Shown: positions 56,101-64,000 of the stretch, piece after piece
How the letters are laid out: each line of letters begins with the position of its first letter
Position numbering within the stretch: the first letter of the stretch is position 1
NCBI RefSeq assembly: GCF_001483755.1
Contig: NZ_LQBK01000003.1
Location: forward strand, 93,157-157,156
DNA length: 64,000 nt
Direction: 5' to 3'
DNA from: Kocuria rosea subsp. polaris
Lineage (GTDB): Bacteria > Actinomycetota > Actinomycetes > Actinomycetales > Micrococcaceae
Notes under the pieces: model-generated
Databases searched by the model: none
Told to the model about the DNA's origin: nothing
The model's input: only the letters and a program-made list of their open reading frames with translations
Position numbers and translations under genes: made by a program

Positions 56101-56762
56101 CCGGCTCCCACGGCGTCGGTGTCCCGCCCCTGGCCGCGACCGCTCGTCGGGTCCTCGACCGGGGCGTCCGTCCCGGTGCCCAGGTCCTCCGCCTCACCGG
56201 CGGGCTCGACGCCTTCGGCAGCCTCCTCGGCACCCGGCGTGCCCGGTGCGGGGTGCCCGGGCGCGGCGGCCTCCTCGGCCACCGCACCGGGTCGCTCGTC
56301 GCCGGGAACAGCGGTCCCCGGCGCGACGTCGAGGGTGTCGGTCCCGGCGGCCGCGCCCCTGTCCGGCTCCACGACCGGCTCGGGGTCCGGATCGGCGACC
56401 GGCTCGGTGCCTGTCTCTGCGACCGACGCGGCAACCGGCTCAGTGCCCGGCTCCACGATCGACACGGGGATCGGCTCAGTACCCGGCTCCGTGGTCGGCT
56501 CAGGGTCCGGATCGGCGACCGGCTCGGTGTCTGTCTCTGCGGCCGGCTCCACGACCGACGCGGCGGCCCGCTCAATGCCCGGCTCCGTGACGGGATCAGG
56601 GTCCGACCCGGTGCCCGGCGCGTCGGCCGGGGCCTCGGGGGCGGGGTCCTGCACCACTTCCTCCGCTACCGGGAGGTCCCGGGGCGCGTCGTGCGATGTG
56701 TTCTGCTGACCAGCGTCCAGGGCGTCCTGCGCCCCGACCTGGTTCTCCTGTTCGGCATCCAT
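53121..56762 (-). CDS. rne: Ribonuclease E/G
   Basis: A 1213-residue endoribonuclease E/G. The catalytic core (about residues 505-930) holds the S1 domain (GNVYVGKVQNVLPSMEAAFIDI), the Mg2+ aspartates in MTVVDVNTGKF and VIDFIDM, and the zinc-link cysteines in CEHCAGRG. Long disordered arms flank it: an acidic N-terminal half with EPGTEP-type and GNGATDDRN-type repeats, and a basic C-terminal third (RKKRRGKRSRNRG). Central-core position with arms on both sides is typical of actinobacterial RNase E. The ATG at 56762 has AGGAG 11 nt upstream. Confidence 0.93.
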   Translation of the reverse strand: MDAEQENQVGAQDALDAGQQNTSHDAPRDLPVAEEVVQDPAPEAPADAPGTGSDPDPVTEPGIERAAASVVEPAAETDTEPVADPDPEPTTEPGTEPIPVSIVEPGTEPVAASVAETGTEPVADPDPEPVVEPDRGAAAGTDTLDVAPGTAVPGDERPGAVAEEAAAPGHPAPGTPGAEEAAEGVEPAGEAEDLGTGTDAPVEDPTSGRGQGRDTDAVGAGNGATDDRNAGNGNADAEGAGNGATDDRNTGNGNADAEGAGNGANDDRNAGNENADAGNGTTDDENTGDRNADAEGTEDDEGTDGDEPRTALSAAVTATSLMFHAPDLDELREAAQQRAARRREARRRQQEENASAEDPGDGPEEPDTAELADEGEEAGQGSGGGTTSRRRRRRRRGEVDMELVGGSDDDPPNTVTRVRAPRAADSATVDEVVAVKGSTRLEAKKQRRRESRQTGRRRQVITEAEFLARRESVERQMLVRQKDNRIQIGVLEDGVLAEHFVSHTQQDSLIGNVYVGKVQNVLPSMEAAFIDIGRGRNAVLYAGEVNWDASRLEGGPRRIEVALKSGDSVLVQVTKDPVGHKGARLTSQISLPGRYLVYVPGGSMTGISRKLPDVERARLKKILKDRLPDGAGVIVRTAAEGASEQELTHDINRLRAQWEQIQERSGSTKTLPPEMLYAEPDLTIKTVRDVFNEDFTTMVVQGDEAWDNIEAYVTYVAPDLLDRLQKWDEDEDLFVNYRVEEQIQKALERKVFLPSGGSLVIDRTEAMTVVDVNTGKFTGSGGNLEETVTKNNLEAAEEIVRQLRLRDIGGIIVIDFIDMVLESNRDLVLRRLVECLGRDRTKHQVAEVTSLGLVQMTRKRMGTGLLEVFSEPCEHCAGRGVVVHDHPLEGRSGGATGESRDQRPNRTERKRGRGGRGEQQPARTEQRSAEPDPAEKAKAEAARTAFATIAAATHHEEAVAEEPARAEETAPPAESRPEGSGRSRKKRRGKRSRNRGQGADTAAEQQPGMGEEPAASAPEQVSAEETPAGQGSRLTIKGEVIELPQGHTPAEEPAEARPLSLDSLAEAFEHPAPDAASAPREPAGTTGAAAQNTAAQNTAARDTATEDARAGTAGQRSAGRAGTAPQAPAPEQPRADAEPARPRRRSRRASAPEARPGEAEVTAGQAATAEGARHEAKAVAQRSPEETSGRAPTVVGVGVKAEDLTSGRPAERG
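55921..56100. repeat. 60-bp tandem repeats inside rne
   Basis: Units 55981-56040 and 56041-56100 differ at only two or three positions; 55921-55980 is a diverged third unit and further decay is seen towards 55865. They are in frame and encode 20-residue blocks such as GNGATDDRNAGNGNADAEGA. Confidence 0.9.
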
Positions 56763-57254
56763 ATACAGCTGTGCTCCTGCCGCGGTACGCCGTCCGTACC
56801 CGGTCCCCGCGGCGGCTTGGTCGGCGTATCGCCGGTGGGGGTCCACGCGGCGGCCAGAAGTCCTGTGCGTACCCGTCGCGTCCCGCACACCTCGCGAACG
56901 GGCGGGGACGGCAACGAGCCAGTCCGGGGCTTCGAGCCGCTGCTCACGAGGGCAACGGTCTTGAGCCGGCGGCGGACGCGCTCAATCCGATGAGAGCCGC
57001 GGGTCCTGCCGACCTGGGGTCGAAGTCCGACTGGGCCGAGATCCCGCGTACGGGCGGGCTCGACCGTGGCCAGTATCTCACAGACGTCCCGGTCCGGGCC
57101 GGATTGGTCCTGTCACGGCCCGCAACCCTCCCGCGCTCGTCCCGCGGTCCTGTTGCGACCTCCCGCCACGTGCCCGGCATCCTCCCCGGGTCCTCCCGGG
57201 TTCCTCCCGCCGGGGACCGGGAGGGCCGGAGGAGGCATCGCCTAGGATCGGCGT
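56763..57254. other. 492-bp divergent region between rne and the VKOR gene
   Basis: No convincing gene. The part near 57140-57215 has short ctcccgggt/cctcccg runs. It probably carries the long 5' leader of rne and the promoter of the VKOR gene. Confidence 0.4.
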
Positions 57255-57887
57255 GTGACCTCCACTCCGTCCGCTCTCGACGACTCCCCCGCCGCACCTC
57301 CCGGCCACGACCCCCGCGCCGACCGGCGCTGGGGCCTCGTGGCGCTCGTGACCGCGGTCCTGGGCTTCTACGGCGCCGCCACCCTGGTGTACGAGCGGCT
57401 CCAGCTCTTCCTGGACGCCGGGCACCGCACCAGCTGCGACATCAACTCGTGGCTGTCCTGCGGCACCGTCATGCGCACGCCGCAGGCCGAGGCGTTCGGC
57501 TTCCCCAACCCCTTCATCGGCATCGTGGCCTACGCGGTGGTCGTGGCCGTGGCGCTCGCGGTGCTGGCCGGCGCCCGGTTCGCCGCCTGGTACTGGTGGG
57601 GCCTGCAGCTCGGGGTGACCCTCGGCTGGGTCTTCGTGCTGTGGCTGTGGTGGCAGACCACGTTCGAGATCAACGCCCTGTGCCTGTACTGCATGCTCGT
57701 GTGGGTGATGCAGACCGTCCTGGTGGTGCAGACCACGGCCCGCAACCTGCGCGCCGGGGTGCTGCCGGCGCCCGCCGCTCTGGCGCGCGCCGCCGAACCG
57801 TGGGCGTGGTTCGTCTCCGCGGCCCTGCTGGTGCTGATCTTCGGGACGGTGCTCGTGCGCTTCGCCGGGGTCATCTTCCCGGCCTGA
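57255..57887 (+). CDS. Vitamin K epoxide reductase (VKOR) family protein
   Basis: A 210-residue membrane protein with about five helices. The loop cysteines are in TSCDINSWLSCGTV and the active CxxC is LCLYCMLVW. It reoxidises the disulfide-forming DsbA-like partner through menaquinone in actinobacteria. No DsbA gene is next to it. The GTG at 57255 is the start; a shared terminator with ndk follows. Confidence 0.92.
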   Translation: MTSTPSALDDSPAAPPGHDPRADRRWGLVALVTAVLGFYGAATLVYERLQLFLDAGHRTSCDINSWLSCGTVMRTPQAEAFGFPNPFIGIVAYAVVVAVALAVLAGARFAAWYWWGLQLGVTLGWVFVLWLWWQTTFEINALCLYCMLVWVMQTVLVVQTTARNLRAGVLPAPAALARAAEPWAWFVSAALLVLIFGTVLVRFAGVIFPA

Positions 57888-57925
57888 GACCGGCCTGAGA
57901 CAGGACCCCGCCGGCCCCGGCCCGG

Positions 57926-57968
57926 ACGACGACGGCCTCCGCCCGGTCCGGGCGGAGGCCGTCGTCGT
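57926..57968. terminator. Bidirectional terminator between VKOR gene and ndk
   Basis: A perfect 20-bp inverted repeat (57926-57945 with 57949-57968) with a 3-nt loop between convergent genes. Confidence 0.88.
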
Positions 57969-57982
57969 CGGTGGGACCGGGA

Positions 57983-58399
57983 TCAGGCGAACCAGATGCC
58001 GATCTCGCGCTCGGCCGACTCCGGGGAGTCGGAGCCGTGCACGAGGTTCTGCTGGACCTTTCCGCCCCAGTCCCGGCCGAGGTCCCCACGGATGGTGCCC
58101 GGCGCGGCGGTGGTCGGCTCGGTGGTCCCGGCCAGGGAGCGGAAGCCCTCGATCACCCGGTGGCCCTCGACGACGGCTGCCACGACCGGGCCGCTCAGCA
58201 TGAACTCGACGAGTGGCTCGTAGAACGGCTTTCCGCGGTGCTCCGCGTAGTGCTGCTCGAGCACCGAGCGCTCCGCGTGCAGCAGCCGCAGCTCCACGAG
58301 GCGATAGCCCTTCGCCTCGATCCGGGCGAGCACCTCGCCGGTGAGGCCGCGGGCCACGCCGTCGGGCTTGACGAGGACGAGGGTGCGTTCCGTGGTCAT
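57983..58399 (-). CDS. ndk: Nucleoside diphosphate kinase
   Basis: A 138-residue kinase that balances NTP pools. [13 protein letters not shown] and the phosphohistidine in [16 protein letters not shown] are intact. GGAAGGA precedes the ATG. Confidence 0.97.
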   Translation of the reverse strand: MTTERTLVLVKPDGVARGLTGEVLARIEAKGYRLVELRLLHAERSVLEQHYAEHRGKPFYEPLVEFMLSGPVVAAVVEGHRVIEGFRSLAGTTEPTTAAPGTIRGDLGRDWGGKVQQNLVHGSDSPESAEREIGIWFA

Positions 58400-58442
58400 G
58401 GGAGTCCTTCCGAGGTGGGTATCCGGGATGTCGGTGCTCAGC

Positions 58443-58886
58443 CTAGCCGTCCGGGTGCTCCCGCTCCCACTGCGCCTGGGCGGCGTCGCGGGCGGCGTTC
58501 TCCCGGTCCAGCCGCGCCCCGGTGCGCACGGCGTACCACCAGGCGAGCACCGACAGCCCGCCCACGAAGAACATCGTGGGGAGCACGAGACCCGTGGCCA
58601 GGAGCACCCCCTGCAGGACCCACCCGACGGTGTACCCCCAGGGACGGCCCAGCACGGCGGGGGCCAGCCCCAGGACCAGGGCGAGCGCGGTCCCGCCCGC
58701 CAGGACCGCCACGCGCGCCCCGTCCCCGAGCTCGCGGCCGAGCACTCCGTAGGCGGTGAGGGCGGCGAAGAACGCGATGAACGCCTCCATGACCAGCACG
58801 GAGGAGGCGAACATCGTGCGGATCGAGCGCCGCCGCCCGGGCTGCCCGGAGGGCGTGCCGCGCTGGGCTCTGCTCATGCGTGCCAC
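58443..58886 (-). CDS. DUF4233 membrane protein
   Basis: A 147-residue protein with four membrane segments, beginning with a basic region and [22 protein letters not shown]4233 genes commonly stand between folC and ndk in actinobacteria, as here. The start may be GTG 58886 (AGGAGAGGA about 10 nt upstream) or ATG 58877. Function unknown. Confidence 0.85.
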   Translation of the reverse strand: MARMSRAQRGTPSGQPGRRRSIRTMFASSVLVMEAFIAFFAALTAYGVLGRELGDGARVAVLAGGTALALVLGLAPAVLGRPWGYTVGWVLQGVLLATGLVLPTMFFVGGLSVLAWWYAVRTGARLDRENAARDAAQAQWEREHPDG

Positions 58887-58950
58887 GGGGAACGGGTCCT
58901 CTCCTGCGAGTGGTGCGGGGGGCGGGGGTGGCTCGGGGCGCGGCGCACCG

Positions 58951-60324
58951 TCACAGCCCCAGCAGCGTGCGGGCCTCGCCGACCACGGTGATCGAGCCCG
59001 TGACCAGCACGGCGCCGTCGAACTCCGGGCGGGCGGCGGCGTCCTGGACGGCCTCGGTCATCGCGTCGTCGAGCTGGGGCACGGCGTGGACCACGTCCTC
59101 CGGGAAGCCGAGGTCCACGGCGAGCTCCACGAGCTCCTGCGGGTCGACCGCCCGCGGCGAGGAGGACCGGGTGAACCAGAACTCGGTGTGGAACTCCTCG
59201 TACTCGTCCAGCAGGACCCGCAGCATCGCCTCGGCGTCCTTCTCCTGGAGCACCCCCACCACGAGATTGAGCTTCCCGAACGTGAAGGCCTCCTTGAGGG
59301 CGGCCGCCGCGGCCGTGAGCCCGTGCGGGTTGTGCGCGGCGTCGAGCACCACCGGGGGCGCCTTGCGGGCCAGCTCCAGCCGCCCCGGGGACTCGACGGC
59401 GCCGAGTCCGGTGCGGACCAGCTCGGGGCTGAGCTCCTTGTCCCCGCCGCCCAGGAAGGCCTCCACGGCGGCGACGGCCAGCGCGGCGTTCTCCGCCTGG
59501 TGCGCGCCGAACAGCGGCAGCAGGACCTCGGGGTACCGTCCGGCCAGGCCCTGCAGGTCGAGCACCTGCCCGCCCACGGCCGTGGCGCGGGACTCCACGC
59601 CGAACTCGACGCCGCCGAACCGGAACGGGATCCCGAGCTCCCGGGCCCGGGCGAGCAGCACCTCGGCGGCCTCCGGGTCCTGGGCGGCGGAGACGAGGAA
59701 CCCGCCCGGCTTGAGGATCCCGGCCTTCTCGGCGGCGATCTCGGCGAGCGTGTCGCCGAGCATGTCGGTGTGGTCGAGGTCGACGGGCGTGACCACGGAG
59801 ACCACGGCGTCGGCCACGTTCGTGGCGTCCCAGGAGCCGCCGATGCCCACCTCGAGGACGACGACGTCGACCGGCGCGTCCGCGAAGACCGCGAACGCGA
59901 GCGCCGTGACGGTCTCGAAGTAGCTGAGCCGGGGCTCGCCCCGCTCGGCCAGCTCGGCGTCCACGAAGCCGAGGTACGGGGCGATCTCGCCGTACACGCG
60001 CACGAACGTCGCGTCGTCGACGGGCGCGCCGTCCACGCTGATCCGCTCGGTGACCCGGGAGAGGTGGGGGCTCGTGTAGCGGCCCACCCGCAGGTCGTGG
60101 GCGAGCAGCAGGGCCTCGATCATCCGGGCGGTCGAGGTCTTGCCGTTGGTGCCGGTCAGGTGGATCACCGGGGCGGCGCGCTGCGGCTCGCCGAGGACCT
60201 CCATGGTCCGGCGCATCGCGTCCAGGCGCGGGGCCATCCGGTTCTCGGGGGCGCGCTCGAGCAGCCGGGCGTAGACCTCCTCGACCGTCTCCGCGCCGCC
60301 GGTCTCCGCGAACGGGGCGCTCAC
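58951..60324 (-). CDS. folC: Folylpolyglutamate synthase / dihydrofolate synthase FolC
   Basis: A 457-residue Mur-ligase-like enzyme that adds glutamate to folates. [19 protein letters not shown] is the P-loop, [13 protein letters not shown] the family motif, and [16 protein letters not shown] plus [13 protein letters not shown] follow. The GTG at 60324 overlaps the ileS stop as GTGA, fixing the start and suggesting translational coupling. Confidence 0.95.
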   Translation of the reverse strand: MSAPFAETGGAETVEEVYARLLERAPENRMAPRLDAMRRTMEVLGEPQRAAPVIHLTGTNGKTSTARMIEALLLAHDLRVGRYTSPHLSRVTERISVDGAPVDDATFVRVYGEIAPYLGFVDAELAERGEPRLSYFETVTALAFAVFADAPVDVVVLEVGIGGSWDATNVADAVVSVVTPVDLDHTDMLGDTLAEIAAEKAGILKPGGFLVSAAQDPEAAEVLLARARELGIPFRFGGVEFGVESRATAVGGQVLDLQGLAGRYPEVLLPLFGAHQAENAALAVAAVEAFLGGGDKELSPELVRTGLGAVESPGRLELARKAPPVVLDAAHNPHGLTAAAAALKEAFTFGKLNLVVGVLQEKDAEAMLRVLLDEYEEFHTEFWFTRSSSPRAVDPQELVELAVDLGFPEDVVHAVPQLDDAMTEAVQDAAARPEFDGAVLVTGSITVVGEARTLLGL

Positions 60325-63300
60325 GCCTGCACCGCCCCGGCGTCGACAGCGGTGCCGGCCGGGCGCCCGGCCGCAGTCCCCACGACGGTCACCGCCACGG
60401 ACGGCTCGCCCACGCGCAGCTCGAGCTCCGCGGAGAGCGTCTCGCCCGCCACGAGCCCGCGATTGGCCTCGAGCGCGGCGACCGTCCGCTCGTCCGCGGT
60501 CACGACCGTGCGGATCCGGTCGGAGACCTGGAGAGCGGCGTCCTTGCGGGCCTGCTGGATCGCCCGGACCATGTCCCGGGCCGTGCCCTCGGCCTCGAGC
60601 TCGGGGGTGAGCTCGGTGTCGAGGACGAGGAACCCGCCGCCGGGCAGGACGGCCACGGCGCGCGAGCCGGCGGCCGCGTCCTGGGCCACGACGGTCTCGA
60701 GCTCGTACTCGCCCTCCTGCAGCGCCACCCCGCCGGCGGTGACGGTGCCGTCCTCCGCGGTGGACCAGTCCCCCGCCTTGGCGGCCTTGATCACGGCCTG
60801 CACGCCCTTGCCCAGGCGCGGGCCCGCGGCGCGGGCGTTCACCTTGAGCTGCTGGGAGATGCCGAACTGCTCCGCGGAGGCCTCGGCGGCGTCCAGCAGG
60901 GTCACGGACTTCAGGTTCAGCTCGTCCGCGACGATGCGCTCGAAGGTGCCGGCGAGCTCGTCGCCCCCGGGCACCACCACGGTCATCCCGGCCAGCGGCT
61001 GGCGCACGCGCAGCTGGTGGGCCTTGCGCAGGGCGGAGCCGTTGGAGCAGATGGTGCGGGTCGTCTCCATGCGCGCCACCAGGCCGGCCTCGGCCGGGAA
61101 CAGCGAGGCGTCCGGCCAGTCGGTCAGGTGCACCGAGCGCCCGGCGGTCAGCCCGCGCCAGATCTCCTCGGCGACCAGCGGCAGCAGCGGGGCTGCCACC
61201 CGGCAGACCGTCTCCAGGCACGTGTACAGCACGTCGAAGGCGACGGTGTCCTCGTCGAAGAACCGGTCCCGGGAGCGGCGCACGTACCAGTTGGTCAGCG
61301 TGTCCATGTAGGAGCGCAGGTGCTCCGCGGCGCCTGAGACGTCGTAGCGGTCGAAGGCGTCCTGCACGTCCGTCACGAGCCGGCCGGTGGCGGCGAGCAC
61401 GAAGCGGTCCATCACGTTCCCGGACTCGTGGCGGGTCCGTGCCTCGTAGCCGGCGCCGCCGTTCGCGGCGTTCGTGTAGAGGCCGAAGAAGTGGTACACG
61501 TTCCACAGCGGCAGCATCATCTGGCGCACGCCGTCCCGGATGCCCTGCTCGGTCACGACCAGGTTCCCGCCGCGCAGGATGGGGCTGGACATCAGGAACC
61601 AGCGCATCGCGTCGGCGCCGTCCCGGTCCAGGACCTCGTTGACGTCCGGGTAGTTGCGCAGGGACTTCGACATCTTCTGCCCGTCGGAGCCCAGCACGAT
61701 CCCGTGGCTGATGACGTTGCGGAACGCGGGCCGGTCGAACAGCGCCGTGGCCAGGATGTGCAGCGTGTAGAACCAGCCCCGGGTCTGGCCGATGTACTCC
61801 ACGATGAAGTCGCCGGGGTTGTGGGTCTCGAACCACTCCCGGTTCTCCATCGGGTAGTGCACCTGCGCGTACGGCATCGACCCGGAGTCGAACCACACGT
61901 CCAGCACCTCGGGCACGCGCCGCATCGTGGCGCGGCCGGTCGGGTCGTCGGGGTTCGGGCGGGTCAGCTCGTCGATCCACGGCCGGTGCAGGTCGACCTC
62001 GCCCCGGTCGTTGACCGGCAGCCGGCCGAAGTCGGCCTCCAGCTCGGCGAGGGAGCCGTAGACGTCGCGGCGCGGGTGCTCGGGGTCGTCGGACTCCCAG
62101 ACCGGGATGGGCGAGCCCCAGTAGCGGTTGCGGGAGATCGACCAGTCGCGGGCGTTCTCCAGCCACTTGCCGAACTGGCCGTCCTTGACGTTCTCCGGGA
62201 TCCAGTGGATCTGCTGGTTGAGCTCGACCATCCGCTCCTTGATCCGGGTGACCTCCACGAACCAGGAGGACACGGCCCGGTAGATGAGCGGATTGCGGCA
62301 GCGCCAGCAGTGCGGGTACGGGTGCTCGTAGGTGGCCTGCCGGACCAGCCGGTCCTGTGCCCTGAGGTCCCGGATCACCGTGCGCGCCACGTCCTTGTCG
62401 AAGACGTTGCGCCCGGCGATCCCGGCCAGGGGCGCGCCCGGGGCGAGCCGCTCGTCCTCGAAGAGCCGGTAGAACACCCCCGACTCGTCGAGGGAGAGCA
62501 CCACGGGGATGTCGTAGCGGGCGCAGACGTTCTGGTCGTCCTCGCCGTAGGCGGGCGCCTGGTGCACCAGCCCGGTGCCGTCGGTCGTGGTGACGTAGTC
62601 GGCCACGACGAACTGCCAGGACGTGCCCGTGCCGAAGCGCTCGGCGTCGGCGAAGTAGTCCCACAGCCGCTGGTAGCGCAGCCCCTCGAGGTCCGCGCCG
62701 GGGTGCCGGGCGGTCACTGCGGCGGCCGCGGCCGCGGCCGGGTCCTCGGCGTCCCCGTAGCCGAGGTCCTTGGCGTAGGCGCCCAGCAGCTCCTCGGCGA
62801 CCAGGAAGCGCCGGCCCGCGAGCTCCCCCGCGCCGGGGACCACGGCGTAGACGATCCCGGGGCCCACGGCGATCGCCTGGTTGGTGGGCAGCGTCCAGGG
62901 GGTGGTGGTCCAGGCGAGGGCCTCGACCCCGGCGAGCTCGGCGGCCAGCTCGGGCCGGACCGCCCACGAGGCGTCGTCGAGCACCGGGAACGTGACGGTG
63001 ACCGTCTGGTCCTGGCGGTCCTGGTAGACGTCGTCGTCCATCCGCAGCTCGTGGTTGGACAGCGGGGTCTCGTCCTTCCAGCAGTACGGCAGGACGCGGT
63101 AGCCGGAGTAGACGAGGCCCTTGTCGTCGAGCGCCTTGAACGCCGCGATCACGGACTCCATGTAGTCCGGGTTGAGGGTCTTGTAGTCGTTGTCGAAGTC
63201 GACCCAGCGAGCCTGGCGGGTGACGTAGTCCTGCCACTCGGAGGCGTACTTCATCACGGAGGACCGGCAGGCGTCGTTGAACGCCGCGACGCCCATCCGC

Positions 63301-63680
63301 TCGATCTCCTGTTTGTCCGCCATCCCGAGCTGCTTCATCGCCTCCAGCTCGGCGGGCAGGCCGTGGGTGTCCCAGCCGAAGCGGCGCTCCACCCGGCGCC
63401 CCTGCTGGGTCTGGTACCGGGCCACGAGGTCCTTGACGTAGCCCGTGAGGAGGTGGCCGTAGTGCGGCAGGCCGTTGGCGAAGGGCGGGCCGTCGTAGAA
63501 CACGAACTCGTTGGCGCCGTCCCGGCCGGGATCGCGCTGGTCCACGCTGGCCTGGAACGTGCGGTCCTGCGCCCAGTAGGCCAGGACGCGCTCCTCGACG
63601 GCGGGGAACGCGGGCGCCGCGGGGACGCCGCGGGCCTCGGGGTCGGTGGTCGCCTTGGGGTAGACGGGCTGGTCTGACAC
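60321..63680 (-). CDS. ileS: Isoleucyl-tRNA synthetase
   Basis: About 1119 residues, a large type-2 (eukaryote-like) IleRS. The HIGH motif reads HYGH in [14 protein letters not shown], the KMSKS motif is [13 protein letters not shown], and the editing domain contains [16 protein letters not shown]. Type-2 enzymes are known to be less sensitive to mupirocin; that is a family trait, not shown here. The GTG at 63680 has GAGG 9 nt upstream, while the ATG at 63689 would touch that site. A T-box leader lies upstream. Confidence 0.95.
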   Translation of the reverse strand: MSDQPVYPKATTDPEARGVPAAPAFPAVEERVLAYWAQDRTFQASVDQRDPGRDGANEFVFYDGPPFANGLPHYGHLLTGYVKDLVARYQTQQGRRVERRFGWDTHGLPAELEAMKQLGMADKQEIERMGVAAFNDACRSSVMKYASEWQDYVTRQARWVDFDNDYKTLNPDYMESVIAAFKALDDKGLVYSGYRVLPYCWKDETPLSNHELRMDDDVYQDRQDQTVTVTFPVLDDASWAVRPELAAELAGVEALAWTTTPWTLPTNQAIAVGPGIVYAVVPGAGELAGRRFLVAEELLGAYAKDLGYGDAEDPAAAAAAAVTARHPGADLEGLRYQRLWDYFADAERFGTGTSWQFVVADYVTTTDGTGLVHQAPAYGEDDQNVCARYDIPVVLSLDESGVFYRLFEDERLAPGAPLAGIAGRNVFDKDVARTVIRDLRAQDRLVRQATYEHPYPHCWRCRNPLIYRAVSSWFVEVTRIKERMVELNQQIHWIPENVKDGQFGKWLENARDWSISRNRYWGSPIPVWESDDPEHPRRDVYGSLAELEADFGRLPVNDRGEVDLHRPWIDELTRPNPDDPTGRATMRRVPEVLDVWFDSGSMPYAQVHYPMENREWFETHNPGDFIVEYIGQTRGWFYTLHILATALFDRPAFRNVISHGIVLGSDGQKMSKSLRNYPDVNEVLDRDGADAMRWFLMSSPILRGGNLVVTEQGIRDGVRQMMLPLWNVYHFFGLYTNAANGGAGYEARTRHESGNVMDRFVLAATGRLVTDVQDAFDRYDVSGAAEHLRSYMDTLTNWYVRRSRDRFFDEDTVAFDVLYTCLETVCRVAAPLLPLVAEEIWRGLTAGRSVHLTDWPDASLFPAEAGLVARMETTRTICSNGSALRKAHQLRVRQPLAGMTVVVPGGDELAGTFERIVADELNLKSVTLLDAAEASAEQFGISQQLKVNARAAGPRLGKGVQAVIKAAKAGDWSTAEDGTVTAGGVALQEGEYELETVVAQDAAAGSRAVAVLPGGGFLVLDTELTPELEAEGTARDMVRAIQQARKDAALQVSDRIRTVVTADERTVAALEANRGLVAGETLSAELELRVGEPSVAVTVVGTAAGRPAGTAVDAGAVQA

Positions 63681-63699
63681 GGGGTCCATCCTCGTTCTG

Positions 63700-63920
63700 A
63701 CGTCGGTGCTGCTCGTGCGGGTCAGGGTGCAAGGACGCTGCCGGCCGGTCGCCCGGGGCGGAACGCGGTACCACCTCGCTTGCGCCCCGGTCCCCGGGGG
63801 GACGCGGGCCGCCGCTCGTGACTGCTGTGACGGGCTTACCCGTTCGGTTCTACTGGGGGCCCGGGGGCCCTGTTCTTCCGAAGGCTCCCCGGTGATGGCC
63901 GGATCGACGCCGCGATGACT
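63700..63920 (-). promoter_or_regulatory. T-box leader of ileS (translational type)
   Basis: The T-box sequence AGGTGGTACCGCG is read on the minus strand at about 63764-63776, inside a GC-rich antisequestrator-like stem with CGGGGCGC and CCGCCCCG arms. Upstream, GGCCATCACCGGGGAGCC resembles the specifier stem of actinobacterial ileS T-boxes, with ATC (Ile) at 63894-63896. No T-run terminator is seen before ileS, which points to control of translation by uncharged tRNA-Ile. Confidence 0.88.
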
Positions 63921-63926
63921 GCCCCC

Positions 63927-63932
63927 ATCTTA
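63927..63932 (-). promoter_or_regulatory. Likely -10 element of the ileS transcript
   Basis: TAAGAT on the minus strand, placed so that transcription would start just before the T-box leader. The -35 region is weak. Confidence 0.45.
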
Positions 63933-63957
63933 ACCCACCCGGCAGCCCGCCGAGGTC

Positions 63958-64000
63958 GCGGCTGTCGGCGACCCGGGCTCGCCGGGTCGCCGACAGCCGC
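63958..64000. terminator. Strong terminator-like hairpin at the window end
   Basis: A perfect 18-bp inverted repeat (63958-63975 with 63983-64000) with a 7-nt loop. It may end the gene that lies beyond the window, upstream of ileS. The stem may continue past position 64000. Confidence 0.8.

Noticed and set aside
56944..57297. Minus-strand gene in the rne/VKOR gap
   Set aside because: Arg/Ser/Gly-rich translation, overlaps the VKOR start, no ribosome site and no homology signal.
58951..63774. A single open frame of about 1600 codons across folC and most of ileS
   Set aside because: Only the folC part has family motifs; the rest is an out-of-frame reading of ileS, which has its own intact frame with HYGH and KMSKS.

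Overview
This window looks like a stretch of chromosome from a very GC-rich actinobacterium of the order Micrococcales, most likely a Micrococcaceae member such as Kocuria. That is inferred from the GC-rich third positions, the many GTG starts, the actinobacterial form of the DnaA-box motif, a translational-type ileS T-box, the DUF222/HNH (13E12) gene and the rplU-rpmA-obgE-proB-proA / nadD-rsfS gene order. No rRNA operon, CRISPR array, complete insertion sequence, prophage or plasmid backbone was seen.

Left part (1-31.6 kb): mostly accessory and stress-related genes. It holds a GNAT acetyltransferase, a PNPOx-like flavoprotein, an SRAP/HMCES-type DNA repair protein, a lipoyl/octanoyl transferase homologue, a nucleosidase, a luciferase-like oxidoreductase, sufS-sufU for Fe-S assembly, a serine hydrolase, a secreted seven-repeat FG-GAP protein, two lipoproteins (one an HNH nuclease with an Excalibur tail), selO, a methyltransferase, a PucR-type regulator beside two FAD monooxygenases, katG, an astacin-like metalloprotease divergent from a patatin lipase, an MFS transporter with a repetitive tail, a DUF222 HNH gene, a DHFR-like protein, and a hypothetical protein with a YwaF-like membrane protein. 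Tandem DNA repeats are frequent here.

Middle part (32-52 kb): core metabolism on the minus strand. nrdH-nrdI-nrdE-nrdF (class Ib ribonucleotide reductase) has a pair of NrdR boxes and, next to them, a row of DnaA-box-like motifs. After it come an aldehyde dehydrogenase, an App1-type phosphatase, a glutathione-independent formaldehyde dehydrogenase, tRNA-Ala(GGC), rsfS / tail-anchored protein / nadD, proA-proB, obgE, rpmA, rplU and the thiamine salvage operon thiM-thiE-thiD/tenA under a TPP riboswitch.

Right part (52-64 kb): a double SnoaL-like protein, a long RNase E/G with repetitive N-terminus, a vitamin K epoxide reductase homologue, ndk, a DUF4233 protein, folC and ileS. ileS is preceded by a T-box leader, and a strong terminator closes the window.

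The most notable observations are: (i) the nrdHIEF control region with paired NrdR boxes plus helically spaced DnaA-box-like motifs; (ii) two unrelated genes, selO and fdhA, whose 3' ends including the stop codon are tandemly duplicated; (iii) a perfect 3 x 32 bp array directly upstream of a small membrane-protein gene; and (iv) the divergent metalloprotease/patatin pair. Coordinates and motifs were read by eye; family assignments rest on recognised motifs, not on database searches.
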